A stretch of DNA of 64,000 nt. It comes from Alloactinosynnema sp. L-07. Lineage in GTDB: Bacteria; Actinomycetota; Actinomycetes; Mycobacteriales; Pseudonocardiaceae. A program made the position numbers and the translations under genes. The DNA is taken from positions 2,046,001 through 2,110,000 of the forward strand of contig NZ_LN850107.1 in NCBI RefSeq assembly GCF_900070365.1, written 5' to 3'. The notes beneath the pieces are model-generated. The model was not told the DNA's origin, did no database searches, and worked only from the letters and a program-made list of their open reading frames with translations. How positions within the stretch are numbered: position 1 is the first letter of the stretch; the number at the start of each line of letters is the position of its first letter. This document shows positions 8,044 to 14,444 of this stretch, one piece after another.

Positions 8044-8300
8044 GGGAGGTGGGCCTGGAACGGCCCTGTGGTCTCCCCCATCGCGGCACGAACGAGCTGA
8101 GCCAGACCGGGCTGACGGGCGCAAGCGTTCCACGCCAATCCGTTCCGGCGAGACAAGCCCCTTCGGGGTCGCGCTGACGCGCGATCACACCGGAACGGAC
8201 CAGCGCTCCACGCTTGCGCCCGTCAGCCCGGTCTGGATGAAACCAGCTCGCGCCGCGATGGGGGAGACCACAGAGAAGGGCCGTTCCAGGCCCACCTCCC
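8044..8300. repeat. 257-bp long inverted repeat around leader-like copy D
   Basis: About 100 bp on each side are inverted copies of one another (for example GGGAGGTGGGCCTGG at 8044 and its complement ending at 8300), with small indels. The inner parts, 8102-8128 and 8210-8236, are a 27-bp perfect inverted match. The centre is a three-way-junction core like the leaders: P1 CCGTTCCGG...CCGGAACGG (8140-8198), a CCCCTTCGGGG hairpin and TCGCGC-TGAC-GCGCGA. There is no TGA in the P1 arm (GGCGAG) and no uORF. It looks like a MITE-like or doubled leader element. Confidence 0.65.
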
Positions 8301-8427
8301 AGGTCTACCGCACCGGCCCAGAGGCCGGACGGGCGTCGCCCGAACCCACCAGGGCCAAGCCCTGGACCCGCCGGAGCTCCGCCCCGGACCCGGACACCGC
8401 TTCTGGGGGAGGGGTAAAGCCCCGCCA

Positions 8428-8441
8428 GAATTCGCGAATTC
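8428..8441. repeat. 14-bp perfect palindrome GAATTCGCGAATTC
   Basis: An AT-richer perfect palindrome in a GC-rich context, about 150 bp upstream of the promoter of the zinc-ribbon gene. It could be an operator. The phrase AAGCCCCGCC precedes it and recurs near 8626. Confidence 0.4.
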
Positions 8442-8574
8442 AATAGCGTCCGGGTCTCGCCTATTCTTGAAACGGTACGCAAAGCAACTCATGGAAGGCG
8501 AAACGCGACTCTCGCACACCCTCTGACCTGCGAATATGGATACGAACCCGTTATCTTGGCGGCCCGGCTACAGA

Positions 8575-8603
8575 TTGTCTTTAGGCCGCTACGCGGGTAA
8601 TAT
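8575..8603 (+). promoter_or_regulatory. Sigma-70-type promoter for the zinc-ribbon gene
   Basis: TTGTCT (8575-8580) and TAATAT (8598-8603) are 17 bp apart, the best housekeeping-like promoter seen in the window. Transcription would start near 8610, giving a roughly 80-nt leader before ATG 8691. The surrounding 250 bp are less GC-rich than the neighbourhood. Confidence 0.6.
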
Positions 8604-8690
8604 TTCCCTTGTTCGAGGGGAACGGAAAAGCCCCGCCGGAGTCGCCAAACCTCCGGGAACACGATCCGCGAACGACACAAAGGAAACGCC

Positions 8691-9632
8691 ATGTCTGCGA
8701 CCCTCACCGACCGCCCCGCATCCCTCAACCTGTACCGCACCGAAGACGCCCCCGCCCTCACCGCCGTATGCCGCAACGCGGAATGCAGCCTTGAACTGAG
8801 CGCTCGGGAACGTTCGCGCATTGTCCGGCTCAATGGCTTGTGCGAGGACTGCCACGAGAGCGGCGTTATCGTTCCCGCCCTGATCCTGCCGACGAAGCCC
8901 AGCGCCAGCGCCCCCGCCGTCGACAGCCAGACCGGCGCCAACGACACCGAGGCGCCATTTCAGGTGTGCTTTGAGTGCACGCGCACCTACGCCACCGACG
9001 CCGACCTGATCGCCGCCTACAACACCGAACAGGGCGAAGGCGCACCCGCTGTCACCACCGCCGAGGACATCACGTTCTGCCCCGAGTGCCTGCACGACTT
9101 CCTGTACCCGCCCACCCCTGCCGTTGCCCGGACCCCCGGCGAAGCCCGCGTTTGCGGGAACTGCGACGCCGATATTTCCGTCCTGCGCGCGGAAGCGCGG
9201 TTCTGCTCCGCCGCCTGCCGTGATGCGGTCGAGCCCGCCGTTGCCGCCCAGCGCCCCGCCCCCGGTGTAGTGACTGTCCGATTCGTCGAGCCGAAAAGGT
9301 TCCCGGCGACCGCCCCGGAGAGGGAGACCAAGACCGACCGGAACTCTGCAATGTCGGTCGGAATTGACGTGGTGATGTTCGCACTTCCCCACCTCACCGA
9401 GTACCAGGCGGAAACCGGACTCCGCGCCGCCGTCGCCCACTGGGCAAACGGCAAAGTCACCGGCGCCGGCGTCGCCGCAGCCGCCCGCGCGTGGACCCGC
9501 AATGGCGAGGACTACGACGACATGAAGCCCTGGGCACAGGGCAAGGAAAACACCGCCGCCCTGAAAGTGCTTACGAAGGCGATTCGCGCCGCCCACGAGT
9601 ACAACGCCGCGATCAGCACGAGCCGCAAGTGA
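8691..9632 (+). CDS. Multi-zinc-ribbon hypothetical protein
   Basis: 313 aa from ATG 8691 with AAAGGAAA upstream. Three cysteine clusters are visible: CRNAEC plus CEDC (about 27-54), CFEC plus CPEC (about 92-129) and CGNC plus CSAAC (about 151-172). They look like successive treble-clef or ribbon zinc sites. The C-terminal 100 residues lack cysteine and form a helical domain with RAAVAHWANGKVTGAG and a Lys-rich tail. Zinc ribbons of this kind often bind nucleic acid, so a role in replication or transcription of the element is plausible but not shown. It has its own promoter and terminator; codon use is slightly less GC-biased than its neighbours. Confidence 0.6.
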   Translation: MSATLTDRPASLNLYRTEDAPALTAVCRNAECSLELSARERSRIVRLNGLCEDCHESGVIVPALILPTKPSASAPAVDSQTGANDTEAPFQVCFECTRTYATDADLIAAYNTEQGEGAPAVTTAEDITFCPECLHDFLYPPTPAVARTPGEARVCGNCDADISVLRAEARFCSAACRDAVEPAVAAQRPAPGVVTVRFVEPKRFPATAPERETKTDRNSAMSVGIDVVMFALPHLTEYQAETGLRAAVAHWANGKVTGAGVAAAARAWTRNGEDYDDMKPWAQGKENTAALKVLTKAIRAAHEYNAAISTSRK

Positions 9633-9637
9633 CCCGC

Positions 9638-9669
9638 GATCGGCGGCCGGACCCCACCGGCCGCCGATC
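9638..9669 (+). terminator. 13-bp perfect hairpin after the zinc-ribbon gene
   Basis: GATCGGCGGCCGG (9638-9650) pairs with CCGGCCGCCGATC (9657-9669), 5 nt after the stop. This is the first of a row of hairpins that fills the following spacer. Confidence 0.7.
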
Positions 9670-9703
9670 CCCGCACACCAGGCACCCGCCCGCCCGTCGC
9701 GCC

Positions 9704-9978
9704 ATCGGTGTGACCGGCATCGAGCCGGCCACACCGATACGAGGGGGCCTCGCGCCCCCCTCGTGCTCCCCCTGCGCCCACCCGCCCGCCCGGCCCGCCT
9801 GGCGGCGGGCACCGAATCCGGGTTCCGGCGCCTGGGGCGCCTGCACCCGGATGCTGCGCTGACGGCGGGGTCGTCGCCTGGCGGCGCCGCCCCCGCTGGC
9901 TCCGCGCCTAACGGCGCTCCGCGAAGAACCCCTGTTATCGAATCCGGGTTCCGGCGCCAGGGGCGCCTCCACCCGAAT
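9704..9978. repeat. Array of stem-loops with a duplicated double hairpin
   Basis: 9704-9738 is an ATCGGTGTG/CACACCGAT stem with an inner CCGGC/GCCGG. About 9739-9766 is an ACGAGGGGG/CCCCCTCGT hairpin. 9816-9852 and 9942-9978 are two copies of one nested palindrome: ATCCGGGT, then GGCGCC, 3-nt loop, GGCGCC, then ACCCGGAT. The copies differ only in loop bases and one arm base. The spacer 9633-10264 has no credible gene, so the structures are its main content. Confidence 0.6.
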
Positions 9979-10264
9979 ACCACCCCGTCCAGGGTGGTGG
10001 CGCCTGACGGCACCACCCTGAGGCCGTTCGCGCCAGGCGGCGCTTCACAGCCAACCGCGCCAGCTTCTGGACCGCGCGCCACAGCCAAGAACATCGCCGC
10101 CAGGGGACCGCCCCGCACCGCAACCCATCGCGCGTGGGTGGTGTCAGAAGCCGAGCCCGGCCCCCACGACGTCGTCGAGCAACGCGCGCCTGGTGCCGTC
10201 TCTGCACCCGGCTGGGACCGGCAGATCGCCCGATGGCAGCACACCTGAAGCGGGGTCCGCGGCG

Positions 10265-10414
10265 ATGAACACGGCCCGATCAGCGCGGGTGACAGTCCTC
10301 GCTGCGCTGCGGGCCACCCGCCCCGACCAGCCGCAACCCCCGCCGCCCCTCCGGGCCCCGCCCCGGCGCGCTGGGCTGCGCCGCGATCAACCAGCACCCA
10401 GCTCAGGAGACAGC
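10265..10414 (+). promoter_or_regulatory. Structured leader, divergent copy E
   Basis: It begins with CGGCGATGAACACGGCCCGA, clearly related to the start of copies A and B. P1 is GCGGGTG (10285-10291) with CACCCGC (10315-10321), and the loop contains AGTCCTCGCTGCGCT as in copies A and B. P3 is missing. The frame from ATG 10265 has no stop at GGTGA and runs in frame into the gene at 10415, so any uORF is fused to it. The downstream CCCCTCCGGGCC hairpin and C-rich linker are kept. Confidence 0.5.
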
Positions 10415-10924
10415 GTGCCCAACGACCACATGCCCAGCGCATTCCCGACCCACCACCTGCTTCACGCCGCCGGCCTGTTCCTCGACTTGGCCGACGAGGT
10501 CATCGACCACCTCGACGACCTCGGCGGCCAGCTCGGATACGAGGCCCCAACGTGGTTGTGGAGCACCGACTATGACTTCCGCGACCCCGCCGCACGCCCA
10601 CCCGTCCTGGTCGGCTACATCGCCAACCGGCGACCCGACGCCGCCCGTCGAGCCGCACGCCAGTGGGCAGACACGCTCGGCCTGACCCCATCCACCAAGG
10701 CCGTCACCGGCACCGTCGCCTACGACGGCGAGATCAACGGATTCAAGATCCAGATCTCGGCAGTGGTGGACAGAACCGCGTCCAGCGACAAGCTCTCCAC
10801 CCTCACCCGCTACGCCCCCGAAATCCTCCTCGCAGGAATTCTCGCCGCCACCAGCATCATCGCCGCAGTGCTGCTCACCGACCACAACAAACTGGCCACC
10901 CTCGCCCGCGGCCTGCGTCGATAG
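10415..10924 (+). CDS. Hypothetical tail-anchored membrane protein, 169 aa
   Basis: GTG 10415 chosen for the SD CAGGAGA; an in-frame ATG at 10265 without an SD would add 50 residues of poor composition. The soluble part is mixed alpha/beta (LFLDLADEVIDHLDDLGGQ near the N-terminus and TVAYDGEINGFKIQISAVVD near residue 115). A single membrane helix (about 146-164, EILLAGILAATSIIAAVLL) is followed by a short basic tail, so the protein should be inserted with its bulk in the cytoplasm. No family recognised. It follows divergent leader copy E. Confidence 0.6.
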   Translation: MPNDHMPSAFPTHHLLHAAGLFLDLADEVIDHLDDLGGQLGYEAPTWLWSTDYDFRDPAARPPVLVGYIANRRPDAARRAARQWADTLGLTPSTKAVTGTVAYDGEINGFKIQISAVVDRTASSDKLSTLTRYAPEILLAGILAATSIIAAVLLTDHNKLATLARGLRR

Positions 10925-11144
10925 ACCCCGGCCGTCGCCCCAGCCACAACCGCCGGGGCGACCAACCGACGACCACGCCGCGCCCCGCGCGGCCACCCGA
11001 TCCGCAGCGAGCCGACACACCACAACAGCACACCGGCCGGGGCTGCGCGACGACCGCGCACCGCCCAGCCGCCGCCCAACAGGCCCCGGCCGCCGCGCTG
11101 AACCGGGGCGCGTCAGCTCCACCACAGCCCGGAAGGCACACACA

Positions 11145-11480
11145 ATGACCAGGCACTACCTCACCACAAAAGACACCGCCACAGCCGACACCATCTGGGT
11201 CGGCTACGACCGCCGCACCAGCAGCTTCATGTCCCAGGTCTACAAGGCCTGCGACTTTCCAACCATGGTGGCCACCGCCGGACCGCCATACGAGACCGTG
11301 TCCCACGCCGAAGACATCATCGCCGAAGTCAGGAACTACGCGCACATCCCCGACGACCTGATCACCGCCCTGGAAGCCGACCAATACCTCGCCCCGCACA
11401 TCAGCACCGCAGACGCGAACGCCGTCACATACTGGTCGGCCACCACCCGCCTCGACGGAGAACCTGACACCGAGCAGTGA
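11145..11480 (+). CDS. Hypothetical protein, 111 aa
   Basis: ATG 11145 with GGAAGG about 9 nt upstream. Soluble, acidic and without a signal peptide. Visible features are IWVGYDRRTSSFMSQVY near the N-terminus, a central AEDIIAEVRNYAHIPDDLI helix and a Thr/Asp-rich end. I recognise no family; such small proteins are typical cargo of actinobacterial conjugative elements. The preceding 220 bp (10925-11144) hold no clear structure, and a strong terminator follows at once. Confidence 0.6.
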   Translation: MTRHYLTTKDTATADTIWVGYDRRTSSFMSQVYKACDFPTMVATAGPPYETVSHAEDIIAEVRNYAHIPDDLITALEADQYLAPHISTADANAVTYWSATTRLDGEPDTEQ

Positions 11481-11484
11481 TCGC

Positions 11485-11520
11485 TCCGACGGCGCGGCAC
11501 CAAGCGGCCGCGCCGTCGGA
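11485..11520 (+). terminator. 13-bp perfect hairpin after the 111-aa gene
   Basis: TCCGACGGCGCGG (11485-11497) pairs with CCGCGCCGTCGGA (11508-11520), 4 nt after the stop. The following 300 bp (to about 11840) show no gene or repeat that I can support. Confidence 0.7.
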
Positions 11521-11839
11521 CAACTCTTCACCCGTCCGCCACGCGCTCACAGCAACTCGGCCCTCGGCGTGCGCGCCGGTCCAGCGCACAACCGCACCGA
11601 ACGCGGCGCCAGGCGCCCACCGCAAGACCACTCGCTGCCGAATCCCACGCCCGGCAGCAGACGGACTCGACCTCTAGCGAACCGACGCACACGAGGCGGA
11701 GACCGACTCCACTACCGGGCCGAGGGCAAGCCAACACGAGAGCGGTGCCAACGCCGCTCGACCAACCGCGTCCCACCCGGCCGGCGTCCGTCGATCAACC
11801 GAACCCCCGAACGCATTCCCGTTCACGTCGAGCCGCGGC

Positions 11840-12065
11840 AACCGGGACTTGTGGACCGCCCACAGGTCAGCAAACCGGCAGGGAGGCGCGCGCCGATGAA
11901 CCCGGCCGAGCCATCCCAGTGAGACCAGCCTCGCTGCGCTCGGTCGCGCTCACGCGCGATCCCACTGGGATGACCCAGCCCGATTCCCCGCCGTCCTTCG
12001 GACCTCCCACCCGGCCCGCTGAGGCACAGCCGCGTTCCACCAACCCCAGCCACAAGGAGCCCGCC
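11840..12065 (+). promoter_or_regulatory. Structured leader, copy B (uORF + three-way junction)
   Basis: P1 pairs CATCCCAGTG (11912-11921) with CACTGGGATG (11963-11972). Against copy A the seventh pair from the 5' end is A-T instead of G-C, a compensatory change. P3 is TCGCGC-TCAC-GCGCGA, with a different loop but identical arms. A TGTGGACCGCCCACAGGTC segment upstream and a GTCCTTCGGAC hairpin with a GCCGCGTTCCACC block downstream are shared with copy C. The leader ends at the SD AAGGAG of the SSB-like gene. Confidence 0.65.
11896..11922 (+). CDS. uORF in leader B, MNPAEPSQ
   Basis: Eight codons plus TGA, with GGGAGG nine nt upstream. The stop overlaps the end of the P1 5' arm, as in copies A and C. 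The only residue difference from copy A (Gln for Arg) is caused by the compensatory P1 base change. Confidence 0.45.
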   Translation: MNPAEPSQ

Positions 12066-12500
12066 ATGACCGACAACAGCACCTACATCGGCTACGTCAG
12101 GGAGATCATCGGCGACCGCCTCACGATCAAGAAGAACCTCGAGTTCAAGTTCGTCATGGTCGTCGACCACGGCGAGAAGGTCGGCGACGAATGGCACCCG
12201 AACAAGGTCCTCTACACCGTCGTCGCCTACACGAAGCTCGCCCACAACATCATGGCCACCTTCGCCCGCCAGCCCAAGCAGGGCGTCGGCCTCCGACTCA
12301 TCGTCGTCGGCAAACCGCGCAACGACAGCTTCCGCGCCACCGGCGGCTACAACGTCCCCCGCCAGTCGATCGTCGCCAACTACGCAGGCCCCGACCTGAA
12401 CTGGTCCATCGCCGCAGTGGTCCCGATGGGCCCCGACGCCACCGACGAAGCACTCGCCGCCAACACACCCGCCCAGGAGCCGATCACCGCAGCAGCCTGA
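12066..12500 (+). CDS. SSB-like OB-fold protein
   Basis: 144 aa from ATG 12066 (AAGGAG upstream). The order of strands and motifs resembles single-stranded DNA-binding proteins: an N-terminal YIGYVREIIGDRLTIKK strand pair, KFVMVVDHGEKV, LYTVVAYTKLAHNIMATF (compare the SSB phrase about a V-V-A/F klAe helix), GVGLRLIVVGKPRNDSF, then an Ala/Pro/Glu-rich C-terminal tail. It would coat single strands during conjugation or replication. A typical acidic DDDIPF tip is lacking, and conservation looks low, so the call is structural. Confidence 0.5.
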   Translation: MTDNSTYIGYVREIIGDRLTIKKNLEFKFVMVVDHGEKVGDEWHPNKVLYTVVAYTKLAHNIMATFARQPKQGVGLRLIVVGKPRNDSFRATGGYNVPRQSIVANYAGPDLNWSIAAVVPMGPDATDEALAANTPAQEPITAAA

Positions 12501-12512
12501 CCACCCCGCCTT

Positions 12513-12543
12513 GGTCCGGCACCGGAAGCCTCGGTGCCGGACC
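12513..12543 (+). terminator. 12-bp perfect hairpin after the SSB-like gene
   Basis: GGTCCGGCACCG (12513-12524) pairs with CGGTGCCGGACC (12532-12543), 12 nt after the stop. Confidence 0.65.
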
Positions 12544-12646
12544 GCGACCCACCACAGTCGTCCGCGCCGATTCTGTCGCCGCCCGCATGCATGATGACCA
12601 CGACCGGCTACCCAGCCGAGCCGGCACGTGACGGAAGGCGGCGACG

Positions 12647-13198
12647 TTGACCCGCACACTGCTGCCCGTACCACTCCATGCCACAGCCAAAGCTTGGGAA
12701 CGCTTCAGCCGCAAGATCGTCATCACCTCAAACCACCACATCTGGGTCCGAAGCCTCGCCGACGACGGCTACGGCCGCTTCCACGACCCGAACTACACCG
12801 ACGCCGACCTCCCTGCCGCCGTCCGCTCCGACATCGTCCGTGTCAGCCGCTGGATCTGGTGGGCCCACTACGGCCCCATCCCCCCGCGCACCGTCATCAT
12901 GCACACCTGCAACGTGCCCATCTGCGTCCGACTCGACCACCTACGCGCAGGCACCCAGCAGCAGAACCTGCTCATGGCCGCCGAACTCAACCGCCTCGCC
13001 CACACCGGCGGCGGCAGCCACCGCATCGACCGCGCCGACAAACGCGGCCAGGCAGGCCAATCCCACGCCATCCGCCAAGCCGTCCTCGCCGCCATCACCG
13101 AAGGCACCACCGACCCCGACGCCCTCGCCACCGTCGTCGAGGCCGTCCTCGCCCTCGGCGACGCCTTCGCCGACCAACTCAGCCTCTTCGACATCTGA
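12647..13198 (+). CDS. HNH endonuclease-like protein
   Basis: 183 aa. Best start is TTG 12647 with GGAAGG about 9 nt upstream. An HNH core is visible at about 80-115: RWIWWAHYGPIPP, then HTCNVPICVRLDHLRAGTQQ and QNLLMA. This is the H-x-C-N/x-C-x-H-L-x-G-T-x-x-Q-N pattern of phage-type HNH nucleases, with the cysteines able to bind structural zinc. The C-terminal 60 residues are a helical ALATVVEAVLALGDAF-type region. Possible roles are homing or nicking, or host-directed restriction. It stands between the SSB-like gene and the iteron array next to the relaxase. Confidence 0.7.
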   Translation: MTRTLLPVPLHATAKAWERFSRKIVITSNHHIWVRSLADDGYGRFHDPNYTDADLPAAVRSDIVRVSRWIWWAHYGPIPPRTVIMHTCNVPICVRLDHLRAGTQQQNLLMAAELNRLAHTGGGSHRIDRADKRGQAGQSHAIRQAVLAAITEGTTDPDALATVVEAVLALGDAFADQLSLFDI

Positions 13199-13230
13199 CG
13201 GCCCCAGCCACCACACCCTCCCTGTGGCGG

Positions 13231-13413
13231 CCGGGCACCGTTAGATCCGGGCACCGTTAGATCCGGGCACCGTTAGATCCGGGCACCGTTAGATCCGGGC
13301 ACCGTTAGATCCGGGCACCGTTAGATCCGGGCACCGTTAGATCCGGGCACCGTTAGATCCGGGCACCGTTAGATCCGGGCACCGTTAGATCCGGGCACCG
13401 TTAGATCCGGGCA
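13231..13413. repeat. Iteron-like array: 11 perfect 16-bp repeats plus a partial
   Basis: The unit CCGGGCACCGTTAGAT begins at 13231 and repeats without spacer or mismatch at 13247, 13263 and so on to 13391, followed by CCGGGCA. A 16-bp period (about 1.5 helical turns) is unusual for phased binding. An inverted, one-mismatch copy of its CCGGG-ACCGTTAG part lies at 13434-13447 and forms the end of the next gene. Candidate roles are a replication or partition iteron, or relaxosome or ParB binding. It is not a CRISPR array. Confidence 0.9.
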
Positions 13414-13433
13414 ACTGCGACAACGCGGTGAAC

Positions 13434-13967
13434 CTAACGGTTCCCGGCCACAGCCGAGGCATCGCTGCCCGCCATCGAATCGCCTTCCTCACGCTGGCCC
13501 GCCCTCGGCAAGACCACCGAATACCCAGCCACCGGCTTGCCAGCCGCGACCTGGCCCTCGGAAGCAACGAAAGCCGCGGCGGCACCCGCCTCGCTCCGGG
13601 CCATCTGCGCCCAGAACCGCAGGTCCTCGACCCGCACTTCGGTCAACTCGGCCAACTCGACCCGCGTGACCCTCATCGCCTCCGCCGCGAGCACCGCGCG
13701 ACCAGCCGCCAACTCCGCCCTCACAACCGACGGACTGTCGGCCAGCGCCGCCTCGAACACCTCCCGCAGCCTCGGCGCACGGGCATCACCCTCAGGCACC
13801 CTCAGCGCCGCTTCGACCTTCTCACGCAACACAGCATCGTTCGCCGACCGGGCCCCGGCAGCAGCCGCCGCCGCGTGGCCAACAGCGACCACAGCATCCT
13901 CACGCCTGCGCCGATCGTCATCGTCCTTCTTACGCAGCCGCGCCCGGATCTCACGTGCACTCGCCAC
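13434..13967 (-). CDS. Alanine-rich helical hypothetical protein near the relaxase
   Basis: 177 aa from GTG 13967, with GGGGAGG five nt upstream. The N-terminus is highly charged (REIRARLRKKDDDDRRRRED), followed by long Ala/Glu/Arg helices likely to form coiled coils. No signal peptide, cysteine or enzymatic motif is visible. It is divergent from traA and separated from it by the candidate transfer origin, a position often taken by accessory relaxosome proteins; that role is inferred from position only. Its last codons, AGNR-stop, are an inverted copy of the adjacent 16-bp iteron. Confidence 0.55.
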   Translation of the reverse strand: MASAREIRARLRKKDDDDRRRREDAVVAVGHAAAAAAGARSANDAVLREKVEAALRVPEGDARAPRLREVFEAALADSPSVVRAELAAGRAVLAAEAMRVTRVELAELTEVRVEDLRFWAQMARSEAGAAAAFVASEGQVAAGKPVAGYSVVLPRAGQREEGDSMAGSDASAVAGNR

Positions 13968-14280
13968 ATCGACCTCCCCTAGATCGAATCCTCCCCTCGG
14001 CCCCGCCCCACGCTAACCCAGCACCCCACCGTCAAGCATCCGATTCTCGCTGCTCACCGTCCACACAGCGCGGCCCAACTGGGCCACGACCCAATCCGCC
14101 CCCAGGGGAGTGGTGGTGGCGGGCACTGCCCTCGGATCCGCCGCCCCACGGCCTGCGCGCGACAGCCCCGGCGACGTCCCGGCTTGGCCCTGGACACCGA
14201 CGCTTTCACCCGCCACAAGGCGGCCCACCGCAGCTCCTTCCGCGCCACCACCTCGCCCAATCGAGGTGAAACACAACGGA

Positions 14281-14346
14281 CGGCCGAACGGCCGACAGTG
14301 CACTCGCCCGCAAATTCGCGGGCTGCGTGGACGGTAAACCGTCCAC
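14281..14346. other. Candidate oriT: three nested inverted repeats before traA
   Basis: CGGCCG-AA-CGGCCG (14281-14294), GCCCGC-6nt-GCGGGC (14306-14323) and GTGGACGG-TAAA-CCGTCCAC (14327-14346) follow each other, then an AT-rich stretch (AACTTATTTGAGCTAAGG, 14353-14370). MobF relaxases nick beside inverted repeats, usually just upstream of their own gene, so this is the best oriT candidate. The AT-rich part may also hold the traA promoter. No nic site can be assigned from the sequence alone. Confidence 0.45.
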
Positions 14347-14444
14347 AAGATCAACTTATTTGAGCTAAGGTATCGTCACGGAATTCGGGGGAAATGATCT
14401 TTAGGGGGATTGTTTTCCCAGCTCACCTTGGGGGAGGTGACTGG

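Noticed and set aside
9763..10248. 161-codon plus-strand frame in the hairpin spacer
   Set aside because: No SD, Pro/Arg/Gly-rich translation, and the sequence is explained by stem-loops and repeats.
8589..10442. 617-codon open frame on the minus strand
   Set aside because: It covers the zinc-ribbon gene and the hairpin array in antisense; Gly/Arg-rich translation and no start signal.
13231..13413. CRISPR array
   Set aside because: Units are 16 bp and directly contiguous, without spacers; no cas genes are present.
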